DNA from: Garcia nutans
Lineage: Eukaryota > Streptophyta > Magnoliopsida > Malpighiales > Euphorbiaceae
Reading direction: 5' to 3'
NCBI GenBank assembly: GCA_947685225.1
Contig: CANTUV010000010.1
Coordinates: forward strand, 4,154,001 to 4,218,000
Length of the DNA stretch: 64,000 nucleotides
In this document: positions 13,886-25,059 of the stretch, piece after piece
Position numbering within the stretch: position 1 is the first letter of the stretch
Layout: each line of letters starts with the position of its first letter
Notes under the pieces: model-generated
Seen by the model: only the letters and a program-made list of their open reading frames with translations
Database searches by the model: none
Told to the model about the DNA's origin: nothing
Made by a program: the position numbers and the translations under genes

Positions 13886-14714
13886 CTCATGTTCTAATTA
13901 TTACTGTATGACTTCCAGTGATTCCCTAAAATTAGTTTGGTGGAGAGGCCTTGTAAGACAATAAAATATATCTATATCTAAATGAATAAATGTGTTTCTG
14001 TAGTTTCGAAATTTCTGTTATATTGTGGAATTGGTGGTCTGATTGAAATTGGATTTGGCCAGAAAATGTCCAGTCAAATTTGGAACTTTTTTCTTCTTCT
14101 CTGATTAGGCTTAGATTGTTTTTTCTTCTGTGAAAGTTTATTTACTCTTTTTAATACTTGACCAAGATTAAAAAATTTACAGCCATATATATATATGAAT
14201 GTATATGTGTGTATATATATATATGTATATACAGCATATTTTGTTATATTTTTTAAATTAATTTTTGTTTATAATATATTTTTTATAATTTAATGCTTAA
14301 ATCTTAAGTAAATATATATTTATAGACCAAAACCCTAAATAACTATTGTAAATGTTTGCATGTAATTTTTAAACATTAATATAAAAATATAAAGTAAATA
14401 TATTTCCCTTTTTATAAAAATAAAATTTTAAGTAAAATAGAGTTTTAAGTTTTACGAAGATCATGCAAAAAATATGTTTACACCTAAATTTTGCTTTCAA
14501 GTATTTCAATTTCTTTTTAATTTTTCAATTGCTTTTTTATATGGTGTAACTTGGAAATTTAAAAAACAAAATGAGAAATAGTTTTAGATTTTTTTTAATA
14601 AATTTTTTAGACGGAAAAAAGTGCTACAGCATAAATTATCCTAGTATTTTAGTCATTTTGACGGAAAGGAACGCACCAAATAGTAATATAAAACAAATTA
14701 TATTCAGCCAGTCC
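13886..14714. other. Spacer between VPS29 relic and RING gene
   Basis: Contains the poly(A) signal AATAAA at 13960-13965 and a TA/TG microsatellite at about 14185-14232. The remainder is A+T-rich, and I see no gene. Confidence 0.55.
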
Positions 14715-14771
14715 AAGCCCATCTCTCAGTGTTGATGACTTTCAAGTGTTAACGACTAGGCCAGGCCCATT
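14715..14771 (+). promoter_or_regulatory. GCCCA promoter elements upstream of the RING gene
   Basis: Two GCCCA-type elements, AAGCCCAT at 14715-14722 and GGCCCATT at 14764-14771, lie 120-180 bp before the first ATG of the RING-H2 gene. Such elements (site II / UP1 type) are known in promoters of plant housekeeping genes. The assignment rests on consensus and position only. Confidence 0.35.
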
Positions 14772-14893
14772 CTAAGTGATTTAACAGCCATGTGTCAGGA
14801 TCCTGCAACGGACTTCAGGAATTTCTTACTTGCCGGCAGTGGTCGGAAAAGATCTTCTTTCTGATCGGAGTAGATGATTAGAGTGAGTTAGAA

Positions 14894-15786
14894 ATGGTTG
14901 CTTTTCTCTTAAGTAAGCTATTAAAATTCATATCCAAATCCAATATATTAATGTTTGCTATTACAAAGTCTCCATTAATAGAAGAAAAGCAAAATTTCCG
15001 TCTCTTTTTTAATTCTCTCTCCTTTGTTCGATCAATTCTCAAGAGTATTCAAAGACTCTCTGGTAGAATAGCACCAATCCCACCTCAGAAATTCCATCAC
15101 TCTCATCCAAGATCGAGACAATATTCATCTCTGGTTGTTCACTTCAAACTTTCCTACCAATTCCGTAGCCTTGAAATTTTGGTATCCTCTGATGGTACAC
15201 AGACCCTTGTTGGCGAGTTCAGTCACGAACCTGTCACATTTTCTTTCTGGCCGACATTGGTTTCTTCAAGAAAGAACAGTTAGTGTACAACAATCTTTCG
15301 CCTAAATTGAGTGCTTTAGGAATTCATTCATGCAACCATGAAAGATGGGTTTCAAAGAGAATCGAGTCGGTGGCCAACACTGCTTACCGGACACCCAAGA
15401 ACCTAAAGGTCTTGCCTATACAAATGGAAGTAGAGTGGAGGCGTCGGATTCTTATCTTTGAAAGGAGAAGATATGAAGCGATGATGGATAGAGCTTTGAG
15501 AGAATCAAAATTGGAATTTGAACAAAGAAATTGTGGTATGGTGCCGACTGCTCCCAAGTCAAGGTGTGAAAGTGGAATGGAGCGTGAAACAGAGGAAGAA
15601 GATGAAGGTAGAGAAAGAAAGAGAAGAAGAACGAGTGAAAATTGTATGATTTGCTTGGAGGAGCTTCCAGAATTTGCTGCCGGCATGCCTTGCGGTCACC
15701 TTTTGCATGCCAATTGCTTTCTCAGTTGGTTGGAAAATAGCCATTATTGTCCTGTCTGTCGTTTTGAGATGCCTACTGAAACATAA
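14894..15786 (+). pseudogene. RING-H2 E3 ubiquitin ligase, reading frame split
   Basis: A C-terminal RING-H2 finger is clear: CMICLEE, then PCGHLLHANC, then CPVC, with the order C3-H2-C3 and usual spacing. It would transfer ubiquitin from an E2 to a target. The coding signal lies in two frames. Frame 2 is open from ATG 14894 to TAG 15281-15283 (129 aa, including FRSLEILVSSDGTQTLVGEF). Frame 1 is open from 15193 to TAA at 15786 and carries YNNLSPKLSALGIH, SVANTAY, an acidic/basic linker and the RING. The two halves look like one protein with a net one-base loss (or two-base gain) near 15230-15250; an intron there would be too short. A 120-aa RING protein could still start at Met 15424. The promoter has GCCCA elements. 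It is either a frameshifted pseudogene or an N-terminally shortened gene. Confidence 0.6.
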
Positions 15787-17160
15787 CTGAATCAGGATGT
15801 TTTTTAGACATTGGTTTTGATGGGTGAATTAAGGAATTTTTCAAAAGATTATTTAGATAGATTCTTGATGTCTAAACTATGCTGTTTTTTATGAGAAAAA
15901 GTTGCCTTAGGGTTTCTTGCATTAACATATACAAACGAATGCAATAGAACTAAATAATTAATCAAAACTCATCCATAATCTCTGAACAAGATAATTTTAC
16001 GATATATTTATCCCAAATTGATAAGAAGTACAATATCTTAAATTCTCAAATAAAATAATAACATTAGGAAATAGACAGATTTTCACCACTGTTATATTGA
16101 ATAAACTAAACAAATACCATACTGAATAAACAAAACAAAACAATTACAAAAATTCACCGTAAGAAAAATTATTGTTATAAATTTATTAAAAATTAACTTT
16201 TTTTTTTAATAAGCCATGACATTTTATTAGAATACTAGAAAGCTAAAAAATTTGTAGATAAAACAACTACAAAACAAGAGCCAACCTAGCTGCCAATGAA
16301 AACAAAATGAATCTAATACAGAGGCCCTGCAAAGATGAATTGAAAACCAAATCAATAACAATCAAAATGTAAACCAATTGATAACAAAAATGCAAACTCC
16401 ACAACACCACCAAAAGCAAAAGCTAAAGATCTTGGCCAATTATTGGATAATAGCAGCAGCACATAAGATAAAATGAGAAATCACAAAGAGGAACTCCAAG
16501 GAATTGAACCCTTCAATCCCCAAAAGGCCTTATTTGAGCATTACTCCTGGTCAGAGAGAGAGAGAGAGAGAGTGAGAGAGAGAGAGGTAAAGGCAGCAGG
16601 CCAACTAGCAAAAATTATAATGTATTGTGAAGCAAAGAGCCCAGATAAGGTGTTGTATTGTAATGCAACAAAAATTACTTTTACTGTCAAAATATTATCA
16701 ATAATGATGATATTTTTTCTTGTAATAACTTGTATATATATATAGATTGTTTAATGTATAAGAAAAGTTAAATGGTTTAATCTAGATGCACTTGTGTTCA
16801 TACAAATTAAACGGTTTTGAAATTTAGGGTTTTAATGCTTGCAGGTACACAATGCATGATCTCCAATCAATAATGCAAACAAAGAAAGGAAGTAAACTAA
16901 TTCATCATTAAAAATTAAAAAAAAATAGTTAACTTTTATAGCTAAAGTTACTCCATGCTACTTCAAAGCTGAAGCAATGCTGCCACAGGGTGAGCGATGA
17001 GCACCTGTTACATCCTACATAATATGCAAGAAGTTAATTAGCTTCAAACTCAAAGACATTTTTTTCTCTCTTTTAAAGCTTTCAAATGCATTAAGAAAGA
17101 ACAGAAAAAAGCTAAATAAAATTTATGCAAATAATAAATTATTAATGGTATCAAATGACA
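15787..17160. other. Spacer downstream of RING gene
   Basis: A+T-rich and non-coding. From about 16200 a poly-T tract followed by TTTTATTAGAATACTAG-like sequence resembles the 3' tail of a LINE inserted on the minus strand, but no coding part is visible. The frame at 16473-16745 runs through a GA microsatellite and is not called. On the minus strand, 16960-17020 has an exon-like look (AG-bounded) downstream of the MIR395 hairpin; this is unproven. Confidence 0.45.
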
Positions 17161-17587
17161 CCAGGAGTTCCCCCAAACACTTCAGTTGGAAGGCTAAACT
17201 TTAGCTTATATTATAATTAAGGCCTCCCCAGTGAAGTGTCTAAGGGAACTCTAGGGGAAATCTGATTGTTATGAATTGTTTACTATTTGCTTTGCATGGT
17301 TGCTTGGGTGGTATGTATTTATACTGAGTCAGGAACCTTCTAGTTCTAGCTGTTATGTAGCTATGATTCTTAAAATAAAGTGGAACAAGTATTGAAGATA
17401 AAGTTGTGACAAGTGAAACTGGACGCAAATCTGGGCTAAATGGAAGAATAACAGGAATGAGTGGTTCTATGCTATTCTCTGAATTCTAATGGTAAGTCCA
17501 ATTTCATTTTCAGCTTCAATGAAAGCAACCAACCATGCTCTAATATATATGATTCTTTTGGTATTATTATCACATGAAAATTTGGCC
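16553..17587. other. GA microsatellite and MIR395 flank
   Basis: An (AG)n tract with one interruption occupies 16553-16587. The rest of this interval flanks the MIR395 hairpin at 17161-17258 and could hold its primary transcript, which would run right to left. I see no protein-coding signal in it. Confidence 0.4.
17161..17258 (-). ncRNA. MIR395: MIR395 precursor hairpin
   Basis: On the minus strand, 17185 down to 17165 matches the 21-nt plant miR395a sequence at every position (starts CTGAAGTGTTTGG, ends GGGAACTC). The arms pair across the interval. The plus-strand segment 17161-17193 (CCAGGAGTTCCCCC onward) is complementary to 17222-17257 (CCTCCCCAGTGAAGTG to GGGAACTCTAGG), with few mismatches and a loop of about 28 nt. 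The mature form lies in the 3' arm, as in known MIR395 genes, and the CCTGGTGTCATTTGATACC flank is also typical. In plants miR395 is induced by sulfate starvation and targets ATP sulfurylases and the transporter SULTR2;1. No sulfur-responsive promoter element was identified here. Confidence 0.93.
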
Positions 17588-18695
17588 TTACAATGTAATT
17601 TTTATATATAAAGATTGTCATCAAGTCGAGCACTAACACCATGGATCGACATGCTCAAACGCAGGACCACTGACTACTATTACTGATCTACATATATATA
17701 TAATCGTATTATTCTCTTCCCATACATTTGTATTTAAGTATATTTTGATATTCAAATGCCAAGGGTTAATTAATTTTGAGTATGATTAACACAAATAGAA
17801 TTGGGAGAAGGATCAATTTATTGAGCTTTAATCCTTTTTATTTATTTATTGGCCTAACCCTAGAAAAATCCATGAAATACGTGTTTTTTCAATTTAATCT
17901 CATCTTTTAATTTATATTCAAGTTATATTAATTGAATATGAACCTTTTCTTTTCCGAATCAAATCAATCCATATTAAATTTGGGACAACCGAGCCTACTT
18001 GGTAATCCGACATGGCAAGCTCAGACACTAACGCCAAAATTCCTCAAAATGTTGCTTTTCTTCCTTATTCTCTCGTAAAGACCAAAATTCTGCGTTTCTT
18101 TCTTTCTTTTTTTTTTTCTTTCTTCTATATCATTTCCTTCAGCAGACAAAATAATGCCATTAATACCCTGTTGGAAGAGAACAACATTATATTGGGAATT
18201 GAAACCCTCAGCTTACTGTCCACAGCACACTTCGAAACTCTCAGTTTTTTGTCCCATTCATCTATATTCGAAACCCTAAGCTGTGAGAAAAATTTTATTC
18301 CCACGTTTGAAACCCACTTCAACCTCATATGCTCCCAAACATTCTTAAACCACAAGATAAAACTTATCCGAATAAGAGTTTAAATTACTTAATTTCATTA
18401 TGGAGCTTTATTTTGAGACACTAAGACAAAGATAGACATGGGTTTGAAAAAGGCACTTTGGGAAATGTAATGAATACATTTATTCATTTCTTCAAATTTG
18501 TATTTATGCATGTATTTACAGTTATAGGTTTTTTTTATTACTGTGATATTACATTTTCATATTATTGGTTTTTAAATATTTTCATTTTTGCATGGATATA
18601 AAGCTGCATTATTAATTTTGTAATCTTGCAGTATTCTCATAGAGTTCTGACAGAGAGGTACTTTTGTGGAGACTCCACTAATATTATATATAAGG
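17588..18695. other. Non-coding spacer
   Basis: A+T-rich. The 123-aa plus-strand frame at 18012-18383 is rich in F/L/S and shows no domain. It covers four near-repeats of GAAACCCTCAGC-like sequence at 18195-18325. I do not support a gene here. Confidence 0.5.
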
Positions 18696-18917
18696 GGTAG
18701 CCACATTAACTTGAGGGATGTTAAAAAGGTTGGAATGACTGAATTACAGGAGACAGTTTAGAATTTAGGATATAAAAGTGTTGTCAAATTTACTCGCCAG
18801 CAAATTGAAGGAGGATATTATGGAGAACCCATGTTGTTCTATATTGATATAGATGAAGGTTTAAAGAAAATGTTTGAGACAACATTGAAACATGATTTTA
18901 TGAAGTTATTATGTAAA
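18696..18917 (+). pseudogene. MULE transposase N-terminal fragment
   Basis: One frame reads GGSHINLRDVKKVGMTELQE, a stop, then NLGYKSVVKFTRQQ, EGGYYGEPMLFYID and an amphipathic end. This resembles the N-terminal region that precedes the transposase in plant Mutator-like elements (a GG-start, 'MSLIEL…LGY' motif and a Gly-rich turn). The remainder of the transposase is absent. There is one in-frame TAG. Family assignment is by remembered motif order only. Confidence 0.35.
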
Positions 18918-19609
18918 GCATCCAATTGCTAGAGATAGAATTTGTTGCAAGGACACTAAACACAATCAACCTACTAAATACAATCAGCATACTGAACACA
19001 ATCAAACACAAAACACGAGTAATATTCAAATAACAACAAGTACACATTATGCCAAAATATCTTTCTGCTTTCTAACAAACCAAACCATTTTATTGTATAA
19101 CAAACATAATTACACAGATACAAATTACACCTGAAAGAATCTAAACAAGTTACAATTTGCCAAAATCTTTCCCACCTACCATACTATAAATTAAAAATTC
19201 ACAAAGAAAAGGTTAATTAAAGGAACAGCCTACACAAAACATCTAACTACAATTGCATTTAAGATAATGCAGGGGAGCCTTCTCTAATTTTTGTTGCACA
19301 ACCAAACCACAATCATGCAAGACACAACAAATATAAATGCTGGCAGAAAGTTGAGATGTAATTAGTATTTAAACTTCTAAATTGCTAGTTAATTGCATTT
19401 CAGTAAAATCAACGGAACCGCTCAAAACGAAAATCAAAACGCTTCGAGAAATGAAATTTTGGCCATCAAATCACAACCCTAATAAATTTTTTTTAAAATT
19501 TTAAATTCGATTTCCATTTGGGTATATATATATATATAATACAAAAAACTATTTTCGATAAGAGATTTGCAAGAGATTTTTTATAAATTAGTATTTATTT
19601 TACGCTAGA
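18918..19609. other. Non-coding spacer
   Basis: A+T-rich, with C+A-rich patches (18950-19060) containing three near-repeats of ACACAATCAACCTACTAAAT-like sequence. No gene or clear element boundary seen. Confidence 0.45.
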
Positions 19610-20030
19610 ACTGAATGTGGACGGGACTGTGGACTATGTGAAGGTAAGAGAATAATAAGCAGTAGATTTTTTGTCGCTTACCTGCTGTCCCTTTCCGCTC
19701 TCATCCCTGTCAAACCCTTCGTTTCACCTTTTGCAAATTGATAAAAAAAACTGAAAAGAAAAAAAATTCGACGTAATATCTTTGCATAAATAATTAGCAA
19801 ATTTGCAAAAGGTTTTATATTGAGGAGAAATCAATCCTGAATCAATTGCCTAATAAAAAAGATATATTTTGCCGCTAGGCTAGATCTGGGTGTGCAAAAA
19901 ATTTTTCATTAATTGTCAAATAAAGTGAAAAAATCTACATAGATTCGAAGGATATATATGAAACAGAAATGGCTATTCGCTAAATTTTATAGTTTATAGC
20001 AATATTATTATTTATTTAAATCCAAAATAC
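19610..20030. repeat. Diverged local duplication, copy A
   Basis: GAATGTGGAC, GAATAATAAGC, CCCTTTCCGCTCTCATC and GCAAATTGAT occur here in the same order as related words in copy B. Further on, AATTGTCAAATAAAGTG followed by ACATAGAT and ending TAGCAATAT is also shared. The two copies lie 1.7-1.8 kb apart in the same orientation. No protein or known RNA is recognised in either. Confidence 0.5.
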
Positions 20031-21283
20031 TGAATATGTTCACTTCTATGGCCAATTTCGTTAATTTAAGAATTCACTGAATAATTTGCATTATATTTTT
20101 TTAGTATATACAATGGGACAGAGAATCATCTTTAAATTATTACCTTGCAGAATATATATTTACTATTGGACCATATCTTAGAGTACAATATTGCGCTCTA
20201 TGTAGAGATAAGAAATTAAATTTTGCATTTTGTAAACAAGAAATTCTCAGGGCTCACTAAATTTTAGGGATTTTTTCACCTTTAAAAATAAAATTATCTT
20301 AAAAAAATACTATTTTTCATTTTATCTTTCAAAAATACCTATTTTTTAATTTTTAATTTTTAAATATCTTTTTTAGAGATATATTTTTAGTATACATTCA
20401 ATATATTAAATGCCTTATTTGAAAGATGCATATTAGGTATATTCATTTGTATGTTAAAGGTGTAATAAAAAAAAATTAAAAACGGTGCTATACATAATTT
20501 CCTTTAAATTTTATTATTCTACTGAAATATTTTAGCGAACTCAGATTACTGTTTGACAAAGCTAATTAATTTGCAACAAGTTATTATATTAACATAAAAT
20601 GGTTAATATAAAAATAAATTTTTTAATAACAATTAATTTTTAAGATTGGCATTCATATATTATATAAAAAAAAAATTCAGCACAAGTCATTGGATTTTCT
20701 GTTTTCATTTTTTCTCTTTTGAATGCCAATACTTGCATTTGCTGCTTGTAACAGTGGACTACATAATTTAGCTTGCAATTAAGGTACATCATAGGATATG
20801 GAAAACCCATAAGCATTAAAGACTGTTTAACCATACAGAAATAGTCTAATCAGGGGGCAACTAACCCTAGCTTCTGATACTGATATATGTAAGTGAAATT
20901 ACCACTAAACTTATACATCAATTGATAAGAGATTATTTTAATTTATACATCAATTAGTAAGAGATTATTTTAATTTAATCATATATCAAGTTAGATTTTT
21001 AAATATACATCTGTATTAAGATAATTTATACCCAAAAATTCTAATCTTACAATTTTCTCTCATCTATAGTCTATTAATATACAAGACTACAAGGGATCCA
21101 ACAAGTATATTTGTAAAGAAAATTTTTTATCTAGACTGAATATATATATATATATATATTCAGCCAATAAAAATTAAGCAAAAAATTAATTATAAAAAAA
21201 ATAAATAATTTTATTGATCAAATACATATATATCTAATACAGATAAATCTTTATCTTTTGTATATACAAGGAGCTTTAGTTGG
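20031..21283. other. Spacer between duplicated segments
   Basis: A+T-rich, with a TA tract at about 21140-21160 and a short direct repeat of ATACATCAATTGATAAGAGATTATTTTAATTTA-like sequence at 20913-20980. No gene seen. Confidence 0.5.
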
Positions 21284-21805
21284 TGGAGGCAAGTGAACTT
21301 GGACAGTACTTTGGACCATATTAAAGATAAAGAATAATACCACATGGAATCGACTTATGCGACAGTTGGGCTTCCTTTTTCACTCTTATCTCTATCCAAC
21401 CTCTCCTTTTCAGCTTGTCAATTTGATACAATTTTTATGCAATTAATACATGTATAACAGACCTCAATCGATCTACTAGGAAGATCAAAGTTAATACTCT
21501 GTAAATAAGAGATATTAAATAAATTTGATTTCTATCCACATAAAATTTATTATTTGATAGCAGAAAAATTTTATGTACATCTTCAACTTATAATTAATTA
21601 TATTAGAATGATAATGGGAAATGCTTAATTAAGTTAATTACAGTTGAACATGAATAACTAAAATTATAAAGCTTTTGCAATAATTGTCAAATAAAGTGGA
21701 AAAGATACATAGATGAGAAGAAATGGTGCAGAAATAGCTGAAAGAGCTTGCCTTTAATGTCCACTTGTGAAGCTATTTTTTAGCAATATAAAAAATTTAT
21801 CTGTT
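21284..21805. repeat. Diverged local duplication, copy B
   Basis: Counterpart of copy A: AAGTGAACTTGGACAG, AAAGAATAATACC, CACTCTTATCTCTATCC and GTCAATTTGAT, then AATTGTCAAATAAAGTGG, ACATAGATGAGAAG and TAGCAATAT. A third, shorter echo (GAAGTGAATGTGGACAG) sits at 39540. Function unknown. Confidence 0.5.
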
Positions 21806-21876
21806 CCAAAATGCTGGCCAGATTCACTTGTGTGGCGATTACTTTAAATTTCCGTAATCTGTCCCCATTTTCATGC

Positions 21877-21917
<41 letters not shown>

Positions 21918-23039
21918 ACCAATATACCTATATAGTCCCTGGTGTCATTTGGCGATGCTGCGTGTATTCGTTTTAGCAAGAACCTAGCTAATCTTCTTTC
22001 TTTCCAAACCAATTCCTTCAATTTAATTTAATTGCTGCTTTGATTAATTTGTATGTATAATTCATCCAGCATGAATTTGATTTAATGAAAACTTTTTTCT
22101 CTTTTTTTTTTTATCAACTAACTTCCCAGATCGACGGGTGGATATTAGCAGAAGCGCCCACATTTACAATGCGTAACATGCATCAAGTAAAACAAGCTAA
22201 ATAAAAGAAATAATAATCAAATTCATTCAAGTTGAATGTACAAAACATATAATCGCATATCTAGCTATCTATTCACCTTAATTTATTTCAATATATCTCA
22301 CCTCAATATCTAAACTAATAAGCTCATATTTTACTGCTCACTAATACTATTAAGAGTCCTATCTGCAGGTTATGACTTCCATAGATATGCTAAGATATCA
22401 AAACTAGTAGTATCAGAATCATATTCATAGTGTTAGAACCCACCTTTTGAACAGCTTTCGTACCGTAACCAAGTTGAAACCAACATTCCTCTGGTGGGAG
22501 TAATAAAATAGCTGGTAACCCTCTGGCGGTATAAAATAGCTATCACTGAATATAACTCGATGGTTGTTTGAATATAGCTTTCAAAGGTGGCTTCTATGGG
22601 AGATAAACCTGACCAAATTTAAAAGGACTAAAGAGCACGAGTCATGGTGAATGTAACAGTTTCAAGAGCAACCCCAACAATTGCTAATCTTTTTTTTTTT
22701 TTTTTTTTTAATTATAAGAAAATAATCCCTCCTAATAAATTAAAATAAAAAAAAGAGAGAGAAAGTGATAATTTAAATAATAGTAAAATCAAGTCATAAC
22801 ATCTGACAAAAAAAAATATAAAATTATATGTAAACATATGCTCTAAATTCAAAATTAAAAAAAATTATTATAAAATAATATGTTTTACAATTGAAATTTA
22901 TTTTTCTATGAAAATACCAACTGAAGATTTTTACTTAATTTTACTGATTTTGTATTTCTCTGTCAGTCAGAGCATTCTATCACATGAATTAGAACTACCA
23001 GCGAGTGAACGTAGCACACTCCGAGCATTCTAACAGAAG
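21806..23039. other. Spacer before the dehydrogenase-like relic
   Basis: Contains a (TA)n tract at 21881-21909 and a poly-T run at 22688-22709. A 17-base stretch near 21938 (CCCTGGTGTCATTTGG) resembles the flank of MIR395 hairpins, but no arm is present. No gene seen. Confidence 0.45.
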
Positions 23040-25059
23040 CAACCCAATGAGGAACCTACATGCAATTCCTGATGATATTGGAGGTCAACTGGGAGGCTAA
23101 GCAGGAGCTGTTATATGAGGAAGCAGCCTTCAATTGACAAAAATAGAAGATAGTTTGTGTAGCAACTGGGGAACCTCTACATGCATTGGCCCATATATCC
23201 ATTTCAATTTCAATGTTGGCTCTTTTGCTGATGGAGCTAGACGTGCAGTTGTGGTTGCTGTGCAAAAAAGTAGATTTTTATACCGTGATACTGGTGCTAT
23301 AGTTTGGTCCGAAGTAAGCATTTCAACCTAGTAAAATTCCTTACTTGGAAATTGTCGAGTCAACATTGATCTTTAATTACCAGAATAACGCTTCTAGTAA
23401 TGGTACATATTCTGACAGACCTTTTTCATTTATCACTTCTTTTTTTTTTGGTACAGTATTTATCACTTCTTTTAGTTTTTCATTTTCTAATATAATGACA
23501 ATATTCCTGTTATATTTTTTATGTGCAGTTAATTATAGCTCAACTAGCAGTGCTAAACATGGTCCAATTCAAATTCATCTCAATACTTTCAAAAAAATAA
23601 AAAGATTTATGCAGTTTTGAATCAATGAATTCTCAAGAAACTTATAGACGAGCACAAAAGATTCGCTAATTTAAACTAAAAGTGCATTTAACTACAGTAG
23701 ATTAATTAACATAACATTAAAAAAAATTTGTTGTGTAACTGGCAGAACCAGGTGGCTCGGGGGGAGGACAATGGGGTGCAGCCACAGATGAGGACACAGT
23801 GTACACAAATATCGCCAACAGTGACCTAAAGAACTTTAGTCTGATACCCTCTAACGTTCTTTTAGTCTGATACCCGCTAGAGAGACAACAGCTGGAGCCT
23901 GGAGGATGGGTGGCTTTGGATGCAAAAAGTCACCAAATATCATGGTCACCAGCAAACCTTAGCAATGAAACAGCCAACGGAAAACGATACTGAGCTCTAG
24001 ATCATGATGCTGGTTCTATAGTCTGGCTCAAAGTAAGCACGAAAGTTGGCAATTCAACACAAAACTTGAAGATCCTTCCCCAAAAAGAAAATCCCATTAT
24101 GGTTTAGATTCTGTGGGATTAATTTTATGCTCGTGAACTCAAATGATTCGCTACAAGATTTTGACTTTTGTAGCTGGCAGGACAATGTGGAGAGCAACCA
24201 CGTTTGTTCTAGAGCGAGAATGAGAATAAAAATAAATAAGTTCTATTCATATTGTTTGGTTGGATAAACTAGATAGTCAATGAAAATCACATTATCCTAT
24301 AAAAAAATTAAAAATTAAAAAAACACTTATTTTTATTTTTTAGAATAAAATTAATAAAAAAAAATTTCCTTTTTTTTTAATAAAATTGAATAAAAATTTT
24401 AAAATAATATATAATCAATTTAATATTTTTCCATCATTTTTTTAATTACAATATATCTGAATTTTTAAATAAATATATTTATTTTTTAATAAAATTAAAA
24501 ATTATTTTTTGAATTTTTAAAATAAAATATAATAAGTATATTTTTTATTTTTTCTAACTATAATATCTTTGAATTTTTAAATAATAAAAATAAATAAATA
24601 ATTATTTTAATTGCGATTTCGATTCTAAAGTAAACAAAAAAAAATAATGATCATTTTAATTCTAATTCTAATTTCATTTCATTCTGATTTGGATTTTATT
24701 CCAAAATTTGAATCAAACAACATGTTATATTTAGGTATTAGTTAGATTAGTTAGCAATTAAAGGGAGGGTATTTTTAATTTTAAAATCGAATATATATAT
24801 ATATATATTATATCTAGTAGTATAGAATTTTTCTTTTTTTTTTTTAATTTAAAGTCTAACAATTAAGTTTAGTTAAACATCAAATTTGGAAAAAAAAAAC
24901 CCCTCAAAGATTGAAAGATAACGTTAAAGCACTGCATATGGAGGCGTACCAGCCAGCTTTGGGTGCATTTGTTTTGGTAATGGATGCACAGATGGCCTAG
25001 CATGGTTCCACCCCACTTGGACACCTGTGACTTCACTTAATGCTTTCTGCATTCTGTGA
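23040..25059 (+). pseudogene. Polyvinylalcohol dehydrogenase-like (PQQ beta-propeller) relic
   Basis: The family consists of plant secreted eight-bladed beta-propeller proteins related to PQQ-dependent alcohol dehydrogenases. Fragments appear in family order on this strand: IPDDIGGQLGG, AGAVI and GSSPSID (23058-23135), VATG (about 23158), then FADGARRAVVVAVQKS and DTGAIVWSE to a GTAAGC donor at 23314. Next come AEPGGSGGGQWGAATD and TVYTNIANSDLKNFSLIPSN (23745-23850) and DAGSIVWLK to a second donor at 24033. The last exon (24937-25059) is YGGVPASFGCICFGNG, FHPTWTPVTSLNAFCIL and stop. Lesions include TAA and TGA codons in the first exon, frameshifts, and a short tandem duplication at 23836-23876. 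The …GAIVW/GTAAGC then GGQWGAATD unit recurs at 24030-24205 in worse condition, so one exon pair was duplicated. Function is lost. Confidence 0.8.

Noticed and set aside
15384..15686. 100-aa frame on the minus strand opposite the RING gene
   Set aside because: It is the antisense shadow of the RING coding sequence; its Ser-rich run mirrors the acidic/basic linker.
18012..18383. 123-aa frame with repeated ETL(S) words, and its minus-strand shadow with repeated KLRVS
   Set aside because: It comes from a short degenerate DNA repeat (GAAACCCTCAGC-like), with no domain, no promoter and no neighbours supporting a gene.
21930..21960. Possible fourth MIR395 copy near CCCTGGTGTCATTTGG
   Set aside because: Only a flank-like word matches; neither the mature sequence nor a pairing arm is present.
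21839..22021. Small minus-strand frame with an Ile-Tyr repeat
   Set aside because: It encodes a TA microsatellite; the same applies to frames at 53152-53337 and 54324-54560.
24230..24730. MITE suggested by TGTTTGGTT… and …AATCAAACAACA ends
   Set aside because: The inverted similarity is short and no target duplication could be found; it also lies within the intron space of the dehydrogenase-like relic.
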